The notes beneath the pieces are model-generated. The model made no database searches and was not told where the DNA came from. It worked only from the letters and a program-made list of their open reading frames with translations. Below are positions 1 to 7,560 of a stretch of 64,000 bases of DNA, piece by piece. This stretch comes from Desulfobacula sp. (GTDB lineage: Bacteria > Desulfobacterota > Desulfobacteria > Desulfobacterales > Desulfobacteraceae), in assembly GCF_030145145.1 (NCBI RefSeq), contig NZ_JAQYWD010000037.1, forward strand, positions 1-64,000. Direction: 5' to 3'. The position numbers were made by a program, and so were the translations under genes. Within the stretch, counting starts at the first letter, position 1. Each line of letters begins with the position of its first letter.

Positions 1-231
1 TAAAGAGGCTCAGCTTCTTCATATTTGCCCTGGGATCTGTAAAGCCCAGCCAGATTGTTCAGGGTGGTGGCTACAGAGGGATGATCAGGCCCCAGAACGG
101 TTTCTATTATTTTCAGTGCCCTGGTGTAAAGAGGCTCAGCTTCTTCATATTTGCCCTGGGATTCATATAGCCCAGCCAGATTGTTCAGGGTGGTGGCTAC
201 ATCGGGATGATCAGGCCCTTTTGAAATTTCT
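1..231 (-). repeat. Near-identical 126-bp TPR coding repeats
   Basis: The DNA from position 1 recurs from position 127, an offset of exactly 126 bp (42 codons). The first 36 bases are identical and the rest differ only by a few scattered changes up to about base 100. This is one TPR unit, duplicated recently or kept alike by gene conversion; more units probably lie beyond the left edge. Confidence 0.85.
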
Positions 232-1787
232 TCCCGCATTAAACAAACCCAGGCAATTGGCTCAGCTGTATAATATCTGCCTGCATTCTCAAGATATGAA
301 CTCAATTTAGAAAGTCTCCAAGCACTCGGGAACTCATCCTCTGGCTGATCTTTTCCAGACTGTTGGGCTATATGAAGAATGTGCGGGATTAGCGCATACC
401 CTTTGATATAATTTCCTGTTTTGTTTATCTCATCTACTTTGGAATTTATATGACCTAATACAGCTTCTCCCCATTTTATATCCTCATCTAAAAAGAAGAT
501 TGCCTGTTGAATAAGACGATGAATCCCGTATCCATTTGATGTTTTCTTCAAGATGGATAAATCGGTCAGGTGGGCCAGGATTGTATATATGTCTTTTTCT
601 GACATCTCCAAAACATCAGCCAGCAGATCAGGTACAATCGTTTCCGGATCAAGGTAAGCAATGGAACAAAGGACATCCCTTGTGCGTGGCTGCGTAAATT
701 GCTGACCGGCCAAGTTAAGGGATGCCAGAACGCTTGTACATTCTTTGTTACATGTCTCTCGCTCTTTTTGAATCAAGTTCTTTGGAAGATCTTTAACCAT
801 TTGTTTTAATGGGTATCCACGGGAAAGGCTTCCCAATATCTCCAAAGCCAGGGGCAGGTATCCCATCTTTAAACAGATGGCCTTTACAAAATCCATATCC
901 TTTTCGTTCATTTTGGAACGGTCCAGTTTTGCGTAGCCTAAAAAGATATCTATTGCAGTATCCGGGTCCGGCAATTCCATGTCTATCTGTTGAATGGCCA
1001 TGGCCTGGTTGCGTGTCGTCACAAGTTGGTGAGAGTCTTTAATTTCGGCAATATCATCCGGGATCTTATCTGATTCAAGGTTGTCAAGGATGATCAGTTT
1101 AAGGCCGTCGCTTTGAAGCTGTGATATTAAAATATGAACCAAGACTTGTTCATCAGCTTCTAACCATTCACCATGAGTCAATCGCTGCCTGTCTGTCATT
1201 TTTAAAAAAGCGGATGCAGCCCCTAAAAGGCCGTTCTCCATACCTAACCAGAATACACCGCCAGGGTAATCGCCTGCATGTCTGTGCGCATACTCAATGG
1301 CCATGGCAGTTTTTCCGATTCCGCCCTGGCCAACAGCTGCTGCCTGGCAAACGGCTGCTTGATACTCTGTTGTGAATTTGTCTTTTATTTTATTTGTCCA
1401 GATATCCCCATTTTTAAGAAAGGAGTTTTTAGGATATGGGACAAGGAATATCGATGTGTCAGGGTGGTGGAGTTCATTTGAAAAGACAGCCCCAAAATTT
1501 TTATCAAAATGCTCTATTATTTCTTTTTTTGATTCGGTTGTATGCTCATTAACCTCTTTTGCAGTTTTCTCAATGTCTTCTTTTGTTGAAGGATCAGGCT
1601 TTTGCGTATTAAGATAGGCTTTAATTAAATGGGCAATAGTAAGGATAAAGCTGAGTATGAAAATATAAAATATAATTTGCGAATTCGTATTTCCTGCCAT
1701 TGCTTTTTGATAATTAAATCCAATGACAATAAAGGACAGAACTATTATAAAAACGTCTACCAGAAATATTTTCAGATTCAAGATCAT
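1..1787 (-). CDS. Membrane-anchored STAND (NB-ARC-like) NTPase with TPRs, C-terminus cut by window edge
   Basis: An open frame without stop runs from an ATG at 1787 (AGGAG seven bases upstream) to the left edge. Seen: two hydrophobic segments at residues about 7-25 and 38-56, a P-loop GQGGIGKT at about 153-160, a Walker B LIILDN, a winged-helix-like region, then 42-residue repeats with the pattern TLNNLAGLY..QGKYEEAEPLY, typical of kinesin-light-chain TPR (TPR_10/TPR_12). Such tripartite NTPases act as ligand-triggered switches; several bacterial relatives are antiphage sensors. No enzymatic effector is seen before the NTPase, so the membrane segments may be the effector or an anchor. The defence role is an inference; family assignment is fairly secure. 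Confidence 0.8.
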   Translation of the reverse strand, partial: MILNLKIFLVDVFIIVLSFIVIGFNYQKAMAGNTNSQIIFYIFILSFILTIAHLIKAYLNTQKPDPSTKEDIEKTAKEVNEHTTESKKEIIEHFDKNFGAVFSNELHHPDTSIFLVPYPKNSFLKNGDIWTNKIKDKFTTEYQAAVCQAAAVGQGGIGKTAMAIEYAHRHAGDYPGGVFWLGMENGLLGAASAFLKMTDRQRLTHGEWLEADEQVLVHILISQLQSDGLKLIILDNLESDKIPDDIAEIKDSHQLVTTRNQAMAIQQIDMELPDPDTAIDIFLGYAKLDRSKMNEKDMDFVKAICLKMGYLPLALEILGSLSRGYPLKQMVKDLPKNLIQKERETCNKECTSVLASLNLAGQQFTQPRTRDVLCSIAYLDPETIVPDLLADVLEMSEKDIYTILAHLTDLSILKKTSNGYGIHRLIQQAIFFLDEDIKWGEAVLGHINSKVDEINKTGNYIKGYALIPHILHIAQQSGKDQPEDEFPSAWRLSKLSSYLENAGRYYTAEPIAWVCLMREEISKGPDHPDVATTLNNLAGLYESQGKYEEAEPLYTRALKIIETVLGPDHPSVATTLNNLAGLYRSQGKYEEAEPL

Positions 1788-2192
1788 ATGAACTCCTATT
1801 GATAAACAATTTTTTGTTCTTCAAACGAATTCGGCAGTCTGATAAATACGAGTTTAGAGCTTATTTAAGGTCTTTTCAGATATCTGTTGAACAGTCAAGG
1901 AATAATGACATGCAAGCCGCAATGATTTGCTTTCTATCGCATAAAAAACAAAAAAGAGGACGTGCTTTCTGTTGATGTTATCTTACAACGGTAAAGGCAT
2001 TTCAATTAATCAATTATGGTGGAAATATAATTGATTCTTATAAAAGAAACCAAAATAACCTTTATTGGAGACCAAGTTGATTTTGTCCATCAAATTCGAT
2101 TCCCTCAGAGTGTTCCCTTGCCTTACCCCAACCTATCCAATTGTAATAATCAATTTCGTTACTTCCATCTTCGCCCAAAGTGCGGGGGACCA
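1788..2192. other. Intergenic stretch without a convincing gene
   Basis: About 400 AT-rich bases between two minus-strand genes. The only structure seen is one copy of the TCTCCAATAA repeat (2062-2082). A 75-codon open frame from 2031 lacks a ribosome site and overlaps the downstream gene, so it is not called. Confidence 0.5.
2062..2082 (-). repeat. TCTCCAATAA intergenic repeat, copy A
   Basis: Read on the minus strand, this 21-base block containing ACTTGGTCTCCAATAA is identical to the block at 9901-9921 (plus) and similar to the block at 8857-8877 (plus). It lies about 110 bases past the stop of the 211-residue gene and in the same orientation as that gene. Confidence 0.7.
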
Positions 2193-2828
2193 TTAATCAT
2201 TTCCTATTTTATACCCGGCTTCTTCCCACGCCTTTCTCATTACTTCATTTTTCTTTAAATATTCATCAACCACTTCTTTTGAGACCCGATTAAAAATACA
2301 AGAAAAATTAACGCATTTTGAACAGGTATTTCTTCCTAATATTACAAAAAACACAATCGTTCCAAGTGCGGTAAGTCCTGCCCATAAGTATTGCTCCCCA
2401 ATTATGGAAAAGTATATGGGATAACCAAAAAGAATGCTAAAGCCTATTACAAGTTGAAACTTCTCCCACCTGTTTATAGGTGCCGGATTATATTTCCAGA
2501 ATTTAGGACACCCGGCATTCGCATGGCATTCCAGTAAAAAGCCCTCTTTGGCATAGTAGGGACAATGACTGCATAAAATTTTAATCTCCCAGAAACCAAA
2601 AAAAAATATCCAGAAAACAAACATCCATGCAATCTGGTTAGAGTAACCTCCACGATTCATCCCTATTAATCCGGGTACCAAAAATACGGAAAACAATAGA
2701 ATAAATTTTAACCAATCAAAAACACTAAATCTACATTTTAATTTACCTGAGATAGTACACCCTGTACAGTTCGACTCTTGGCCGGCAGTACAAATACCAT
2801 TGGGATTATCATGACCAACCGGATTCAT
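2193..2828 (-). CDS. Cysteine-rich polytopic membrane protein, unknown
   Basis: 211 residues; the ATG at 2828 has AGGAG seven bases upstream. Four hydrophobic helices are visible (around residues 40-56, 66-80, 128-142 and 148-162). Cysteine clusters occur before the first helix (C..C.GC..S..LKC), after the second (CSHCPYY...LECHANAGCPKFW) and near the C-terminus (CSKCVNFSC). The CxxC pattern suggests metal or Fe-S binding at the membrane surface. No family was recognised. It stands alone, between the STAND NTPase and the FtsZ-like gene. Confidence 0.7.
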   Translation of the reverse strand: MNPVGHDNPNGICTAGQESNCTGCTISGKLKCRFSVFDWLKFILLFSVFLVPGLIGMNRGGYSNQIAWMFVFWIFFFGFWEIKILCSHCPYYAKEGFLLECHANAGCPKFWKYNPAPINRWEKFQLVIGFSILFGYPIYFSIIGEQYLWAGLTALGTIVFFVILGRNTCSKCVNFSCIFNRVSKEVVDEYLKKNEVMRKAWEEAGYKIGND

Positions 2829-2963
2829 TATCGGTCTCCTTCAATCATGCTACGACTAAAAAGTTTGATCTGTAAATCAGTATCAGTGTTTCAAATTTGT
2901 GTAAAGAAACATTCAATTATATGGAAGGATAATAAGCAAATTAATCAAGATGCCATTAAGGTA

Positions 2964-2974
2964 TATTGGAGATA
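2964..2974 (-). repeat. Possible degenerate copy D of the TCTCCAATAA repeat
   Basis: Read on the minus strand the sequence ACTTTTTATCTCCAATATACC resembles copy B at 8857-8877 over its core TATCTCCAATA. It sits about 40-50 bases downstream of the FtsZ-like gene in the same orientation. The match is short and could be chance. Confidence 0.3.
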
Positions 2975-3015
2975 AAAAGTAGGAGTAGACCGACTCTGAT
3001 ATGGTGCGGACCGGA

Positions 3016-3990
3016 CTATGTTGGGTGCAAAGTTTTTAAATTGTCGGTTTCCCTTTTGGCCAGACTCATATCATCAATTAAATTATTATCGTTCATAGAT
3101 ATGAAAAGGGTGGCTCGAAAGTCTGCATCAAGTTTTAAACACTCCGTCAATCCCCATACGATATCTGCATCAGAGTGGCAACAGTTATGGACTTCCCCGG
3201 AAATGTTGGAAAGATCACGCAGCGTAAAATCAATATTGTCATTATATATGATATTAAGCAGGAGGCCGCTCGAATTTTTTATATGGGCTTTGTAAGTATC
3301 TATGGTTTGTTTAAAGGCGTTGAAACTGTCCTTATAAGAACTTACCGTATGAACCATAACTCCGCTTTTTCCTGAAACATTACTTTTTACATCTGCAAAA
3401 TCAAGGCCGACGCGGCTGGGGATCATAAGCATGGAAAAAAGGCTGTGGATCGTTAAAATCGCTTGGTGTTCATAATGTTTCTCATGAATAAAGACACAGG
3501 CTTCTTGTTCGTTCACCGGAAAATTCTGCGCAGCCAGAAGGGGGTTCTCGTCTTCAATGGCTATTGTGAATGACAGGAAAAGATCGTGACAATTGATGAG
3601 TTCTCTTGCGATCCAAAAGTCCCTATCTTTCATAGACCCTATGAGAAAGACGATTTGACCTTCAGAAATGAATCCATCTATCTGATTGTTATTGGGGCTG
3701 AAGTGCTGAATTATAGCAGGCTTGCCAGCCAGAACGTCAATCGGTTTCGGTCCAGATTGTAATACCTTAGCAATCTTAAATCCTTTATTTCCAACAGTAA
3801 TGAAGAGAATTTTTATAATATTTTCTGGAAGTGTAAAACCATTTGGTTCAGATAACGGTGATTGCCGTTTGCCCTGGATATTTAACTGGGATGGAAAAAA
3901 GGATAGAGCATCATGAGTGTTTCCTGTTGCAGCTAATATGGTACACAAACCGATGCTCTTTATAAATTTTCGTCTTGATACATTGGACAT
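3016..3990 (-). CDS. FtsZ/tubulin-like protein with Tat signal and degenerate GTP-binding loops
   Basis: 324 residues from the ATG at 3990 (AGGA six bases upstream); an upstream ATG at 4014 is less likely. Residues 5-11 read SRRKFIK, a canonical twin-arginine motif, followed by a short hydrophobic stretch. From residue 60 the order of FtsZ elements can be followed: beta1, IVFLIGS in place of MVFITAG, GLDFADVK at 195-202 (FtsZ NLDFADV), then an FtsZ-C-like domain with LLLNI, FTLRDLSN, DADIVWG and ATLFIS. The tubulin signature GGGTGTG is replaced by SMKDRD and the first glycine loop by VGNKGFK, so GTP binding is probably lost. It follows the DnaB-like gene by 128 bp. The homology is inferred by eye from ordered motifs; export by Tat is inferred. 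Confidence 0.65.
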   Translation of the reverse strand: MSNVSRRKFIKSIGLCTILAATGNTHDALSFFPSQLNIQGKRQSPLSEPNGFTLPENIIKILFITVGNKGFKIAKVLQSGPKPIDVLAGKPAIIQHFSPNNNQIDGFISEGQIVFLIGSMKDRDFWIARELINCHDLFLSFTIAIEDENPLLAAQNFPVNEQEACVFIHEKHYEHQAILTIHSLFSMLMIPSRVGLDFADVKSNVSGKSGVMVHTVSSYKDSFNAFKQTIDTYKAHIKNSSGLLLNIIYNDNIDFTLRDLSNISGEVHNCCHSDADIVWGLTECLKLDADFRATLFISMNDNNLIDDMSLAKRETDNLKTLHPT

Positions 3991-4022
3991 GATAGATCCT
4001 TTTCGAATATTCATTCCTTAAC

Positions 4023-4098
4023 TTTCGGCTGACCGAAAAATCTGTTATAAGGGTTGCTCTAAAATTCCGGTTACAATCGCATCTTTTATTCTTGTAAC
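4023..4098. promoter_or_regulatory. Two inverted repeats between the DnaB-like and FtsZ-like genes
   Basis: TTTCGG CTGA CCGAAA (4023-4038) is a perfect 6-bp stem with a 4-base loop. GTTACAA (4070-4076) pairs with TTGTAAC (4092-4098). Neither is followed by a clear T run in the minus direction, so they may be operators or RNA hairpins modulating expression of the FtsZ-like gene rather than terminators. Confidence 0.35.
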
Positions 4099-4118
4099 TG
4101 TATTTTGTTTTTTTAAAT

Positions 4119-5003
4119 TTATTGCTCAAATTTAGCATATTGACGCAAAAAGCTCAGACACGCGGTTCCAATATTGCCATAACGATTTTTAGCGACAATT
4201 ACCTTAACAATTTCTTTTTCATGACAACTTGTCATTTGATTCGTAACATCATCCCGATGAATAAATGCCATGATATCTGCATGCTGAAACAACCCACAGG
4301 TTTCAGTGGAAGTCTTCAACATTGAAGTCCAATCGCAGCAGATATCATCAATAAGACCACTCATCTGAGATACGACGATTACAGGAATATTCAGTTCCCT
4401 GGCAAGAGTCTTAAAAAAAATTGCCATCCGTGTTATTTGCCGTTCGACTGAACAATCATCCGTTGTAATAAGCAACTGGATATAATCAATAATCAGTAAC
4501 CCAATCCCCAATGATTTTTTCAGATATTTCGCTTTCCTGTGAATCCCTTTTAATGAAAAATCTAATTTATCTTCGATAAAAAGGGGTTTGCCTTCTAATC
4601 GAGTGGCAGCATCAGTGAGTTTTCGCCACTCTTTAGGTCTAGGTCGTGTATGAATCAATTGATTCAGATCTATATTGGCTTCTGAAAGCAATAGACGCAT
4701 TGCTAACTGTTCCGCTGTCATTTTAAAAGAAAAAAAAGCAACTGGAGTGTGCTCTTCAATGGCCACATTTCGGGCAATACCAAGTGCCAAAGAAGATTTC
4801 CCCATTTGTGAACCTGAAGCAAGCACGATGAGATTTGAATCTTCTAACCCCAAGAATATGCGATCAAGTTCTGAGAACCCTGTGGAAAGCCCTAAAAGTT
4901 CATCTGGATTATTGTGGATTTGCTCAATTTTATCCACATTCATTTCAATGTATTCATCTATTCCAAAAAAATGGTTATGGTTTTTAATTTTTCGGTTTGT
5001 CAT
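4119..5003 (-). CDS. Stand-alone DnaB-C (RecA-fold) ATPase-like protein
   Basis: 294 residues from the ATG at 5003; a TTG 24 bases upstream is an alternative. The whole protein matches the C-terminal core of replicative helicase DnaB: LSTGFSELDRI, Walker A GSQMGKSS (64-71), Walker B LLIIDYIQLL (169-178), LARELNIPVIVVSQ, and a final AKNRYGNIGT. The N-terminal DnaG-binding domain is absent. The catalytic glutamate of the DnaB motif (SLEM..EQL) is lysine here (SFKMTAEQL), so hydrolysis may be impaired. A palindrome shared with the WYL regulator lies 57-71 bases upstream. It probably forms a unit with the FtsZ-like gene that follows. Role unknown. Confidence 0.75.
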   Translation of the reverse strand: MTNRKIKNHNHFFGIDEYIEMNVDKIEQIHNNPDELLGLSTGFSELDRIFLGLEDSNLIVLASGSQMGKSSLALGIARNVAIEEHTPVAFFSFKMTAEQLAMRLLLSEANIDLNQLIHTRPRPKEWRKLTDAATRLEGKPLFIEDKLDFSLKGIHRKAKYLKKSLGIGLLIIDYIQLLITTDDCSVERQITRMAIFFKTLARELNIPVIVVSQMSGLIDDICCDWTSMLKTSTETCGLFQHADIMAFIHRDDVTNQMTSCHEKEIVKVIVAKNRYGNIGTACLSFLRQYAKFEQ

Positions 5004-5059
5004 TTTAATCAATACTCCATGTTCCAAATCTCATTTTATTTGACATTACCATGACAATA

Positions 5060-5074
5060 TTCCATTTTATGGAA
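5060..5074. promoter_or_regulatory. Palindromic operator, copy 1 (TTCCAT-N3-ATGGAA)
   Basis: TTCCATTTTATGGAA is a perfect inverted repeat with a 3-base spacer, flanked as A-site-CGA. The same arrangement, including the CGA flank, occurs at 5826-5840 in front of the WYL regulator. It lies upstream of the minus-strand DnaB-like gene, where binding would repress transcription. Confidence 0.75.
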
Positions 5075-5194
5075 CGATACTCTGCTTTTTTATGAAAGAA
5101 TTGGCAATTTTAAATTCAGTATACACTTAATTGGCGGGCGTTTCGAGCATTATTATCATTTTATTTTGGAATTGGCCTTCCACGGGATTTGCTG

Positions 5195-5776
5195 CTACAT
5201 GGGAACGTCATCGTCATCATCATTAATATCATTATCAAAATCTTCTTCTTCAATTTCATCCAGGGTGTCCCGGGCGGCCTGGGATACATTAATGTCTGGA
5301 TCTTTAATTAATTTTTTGAGAATGAAGCCAGGTGTCTCATCGGTGCTTCCCAATCCAAACCTTATGGTGGGATCTGCTTGTTGATAAAGTTTTTCACATA
5401 ACCAGTCCCTCTCACAGAGTTCATATACTTCCGTTAAATCAGAGATATTATCCACGATTTCAGTTAAAATCTCAGAATCACCAGTGTTTATAAATCGTTC
5501 GATATCATCTTTGCCCATTTGTGATAGAAATTTATCCTGGTTAATCATAGATCGCATAACCTCTATTTGAGAATCAGGTAAAAGAAGTCTAACAGTTTTT
5601 GCATGAAGATAATTTTTAGATACAATATTTGACCTTGTCTCGGCTGAAGGCGATTGAGCCAATTCGTGGTAGATATTTTTGGTCCTTTTACAATCATCCA
5701 AAGCATAGGCTATTTCGTTTAATTCTCTATGCCCGAGCTCTAATCTGACGTTGTTAATAATAAGTTCTGCGGTCAT
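5195..5776 (-). CDS. HEAT-like repeat protein with acidic tail, paralogue 1
   Basis: 193 residues; AGGAGG stands eight bases before the ATG at 5776. The sequence consists of short helical pairs with the patterns AQSPSAETRSNIVSK and LLLPDSQIEVM, resembling HEAT or LRV solenoids that act as binding scaffolds. The last 20 residues are almost all Asp and Glu. It is a clear paralogue of the gene at 12112-12651: shared features are the start INNV...G..EL, the ELA.S.S.E.R motif, a PDS/QDS turn and a PLIRF/PTIRF motif near the end. It is divergent from the WYL regulator, with the operator between them. Exact function unknown. Confidence 0.75.
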   Translation of the reverse strand: MTAELIINNVRLELGHRELNEIAYALDDCKRTKNIYHELAQSPSAETRSNIVSKNYLHAKTVRLLLPDSQIEVMRSMINQDKFLSQMGKDDIERFINTGDSEILTEIVDNISDLTEVYELCERDWLCEKLYQQADPTIRFGLGSTDETPGFILKKLIKDPDINVSQAARDTLDEIEEEDFDNDINDDDDDVPM

Positions 5777-5796
5777 GTTTTATCCTCCTTGTTTTT

Positions 5797-5802
5797 ATTA
5801 TA
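5797..5802 (-). promoter_or_regulatory. Probable -10 box of the HEAT-like gene promoter
   Basis: Minus-strand TATAAT lies about 20 bases before the start codon at 5776. GCGACA, 16 bases further upstream (5819-5824), is a plausible -35 element and directly abuts the palindromic operator at 5826-5840, which fits repression. Confidence 0.5.
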
Positions 5803-5825
5803 TGGTTAATAGTATCATTGTCGCA

Positions 5826-5840
5826 TTCCATGGGATGGAA
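5826..5840. promoter_or_regulatory. Palindromic operator, copy 2 (TTCCAT-N3-ATGGAA)
   Basis: TTCCATGGGATGGAA, a perfect inverted repeat with the same half-sites, spacing and CGA flank as the site at 5060-5074. It lies between the divergent HEAT-like gene and the WYL regulator, next to the -35 of the former and just after a possible TTGTTT-N18-TATCAT promoter of the latter. Confidence 0.75.
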
Positions 5841-5871
5841 CGACTATTCACTTATTTTAAATGGGATCATC

Positions 5872-6879
5872 ATGACTAAAAAAATCAAGCCTGATAAAGA
5901 CCATGGACAAAAGGTTATAGAGTTATTTTTCAAATTATTCTTCTCCCCATATGAATATTCACTGACTGAGCTTTCAAGGGAATTGGAGTGTTCAAAACAA
6001 ACAATAGGCCGCATTGTCGATAAAATAAACAGTTCCACTGAAGGTATCAAAATTGAAGATTTCATTAAGGATAGAAGACGGTTCTTCAGGATCAAGAAAG
6101 AGAAAATTCCTGCTAAAGAAATAAATTTGACTCAGTCAGAATATGGTGTTTTGCAGATGTGCTGTTCTTTTACAAAACACCTGATTGGAAAAGAAATATT
6201 TGACCAGGCTTTGAATGCTCTTGGTAAAAGCCAGGCCTTGATAAAGAATAGGGAGACCGTGTCGGAAAAACATTTTGGTGCCTTTACCCCTGGGACAATA
6301 GATTATTCAGGTCACCAACGAATAATAAAGAACCTGATAACTGCCATGGAAAGCAGCAAGGTTTGTAAAATCACCTATAAATCCATCTGGAATCAAGAAC
6401 CCAAAATATTCTATATCAAACCATTAAAGCTCTTTTCCAAAGACGATACCATTTATTTACATGCTCAAATGGCCAAAGCTCCCGGCAAAGTTTATAAGGC
6501 ACCTAAGTTTGACCCTCTGCTGGTAATCCACCGGATTGTGGAACTTGAAATCACCGAGATATCTTTTAAATTTCCTGATAATTTTGATTTTGAAAAGTCG
6601 TTTAATCAAACTTTTGGTGTTATGAAAGAAGATTCTTTTCAGGCAAAAGTTGAGTTTTCCGGATACGCTGCCAAGCATGTGAAAGAACGGATCTGGAGTC
6701 ATGACCAAATTATAAAAGAAAAGAAAGACGATAAGATTGAATTAACATTTACTGCGACATCTTACATTGAAACGGTTTCCTGGATACTTTCATATGGCCA
6801 TGAGGCCCGAATTCTTGAACCAGACTGGTTCGTGGAGGATATGCAGGCAGAAATCAAAAAAATGCATGAATTATATTGA
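5872..6879 (+). CDS. WYL-domain transcriptional regulator
   Basis: 335 residues from the ATG at 5872; earlier in-frame starts would place the operator inside the gene. An N-terminal winged HTH (about residues 10-65, with LTELSRELECSKQTIGRIVDKI) is followed by a WYL domain (core YIKPLKLFSKDDTIYLHA) and a C-terminal WCX-like extension ending in the ILEPDWFVEDM region. WYL proteins such as CapW and BrxR repress defence operons until a ligand relieves them. The palindromes at 5060 and 5826 are the natural candidates for its operators, which would make it control itself, the HEAT-like gene and the DnaB-like/FtsZ-like pair. The family call is secure, the regulon is inferred. Confidence 0.85.
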   Translation: MTKKIKPDKDHGQKVIELFFKLFFSPYEYSLTELSRELECSKQTIGRIVDKINSSTEGIKIEDFIKDRRRFFRIKKEKIPAKEINLTQSEYGVLQMCCSFTKHLIGKEIFDQALNALGKSQALIKNRETVSEKHFGAFTPGTIDYSGHQRIIKNLITAMESSKVCKITYKSIWNQEPKIFYIKPLKLFSKDDTIYLHAQMAKAPGKVYKAPKFDPLLVIHRIVELEITEISFKFPDNFDFEKSFNQTFGVMKEDSFQAKVEFSGYAAKHVKERIWSHDQIIKEKKDDKIELTFTATSYIETVSWILSYGHEARILEPDWFVEDMQAEIKKMHELY

Positions 6880-6960
6880 TCTCTTTGTGACTTTGACAAT
6901 TCAAGTATTAATTTTCAAAAAAGTAAAAATGAATTATAGAATCATGAGGAGGCAGACAAT

Positions 6961-7542
6961 TTAATTTACAAAGCCCTCTTTTTGGAAATACTTTTTATAA
7001 CGTGGCAAAATATCATCTGTAAAATTTATACAAGTCTTCTGGATATTAGCCTTAAAATCTTCAGAATTTTTCAGTTTACCAATGTTAATAATATGTCTTA
7101 AAGAATAATTGAGGACTGTGATCTCATCTTTATATTCTTCCTCCTTTTTAAAGATTCCCATACATTTTTGAAAATCAGCCATTTTTTCTTTTCTATTTTT
7201 GCCTTTCGGTTCTAAATAAAGATTAAAGGCGGGATATACATCCACGGATTTATCAGTTAGATCTTCCCAATCTATAAAATCATATTGAAAATAAAGCCCA
7301 ACATCTTTATCAATATCATATGATCTATCATCGTACCAATAAACACAGTCGCCATCAGTTTCGATTACCAAATTATGATCTTTTTGAAAAGGATGCTGTA
7401 ATTCTAAAATACTTTTTGTTACCAGGTTGTTCACGATTTCTGGTATTTTGATTTGTGCTCTTTTATAGATTTCGTTTAATGCTTCGATATCATCAATGTT
7501 ATCAATGATAAAATTCAAGTGTTTATCGGTTGTAAAAATCAT
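6961..7542 (-). CDS. Hypothetical protein, partner of the PD-(D/E)XK gene
   Basis: 193 residues, with AGGAAG seven bases before the ATG at 7542 and only 18 bases after the upstream nuclease gene, so the two form an operon. The protein is soluble and rich in Lys, Asp, Tyr and aromatic residues, with an acidic middle (WYDDRSYDIDKDVG). No domain was recognised. Operon position suggests it works with, or neutralises, the nuclease. Confidence 0.65.
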   Translation of the reverse strand: MIFTTDKHLNFIIDNIDDIEALNEIYKRAQIKIPEIVNNLVTKSILELQHPFQKDHNLVIETDGDCVYWYDDRSYDIDKDVGLYFQYDFIDWEDLTDKSVDVYPAFNLYLEPKGKNRKEKMADFQKCMGIFKKEEEYKDEITVLNYSLRHIINIGKLKNSEDFKANIQKTCINFTDDILPRYKKYFQKEGFVN

Positions 7543-7560
7543 AATTCATCTTCCTATAAA

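Noticed and set aside
2031-2258. 75-codon plus-strand frame
   Set aside because: No ribosome site, overlaps the 3' end of the convincing minus-strand gene at 2193, and consists partly of the repeat sequence.
3911-4138. 75-codon minus-strand frame between FtsZ-like and DnaB-like genes
   Set aside because: Overlaps the start of the FtsZ-like gene in another frame, has no ribosome site and low-complexity basic composition.
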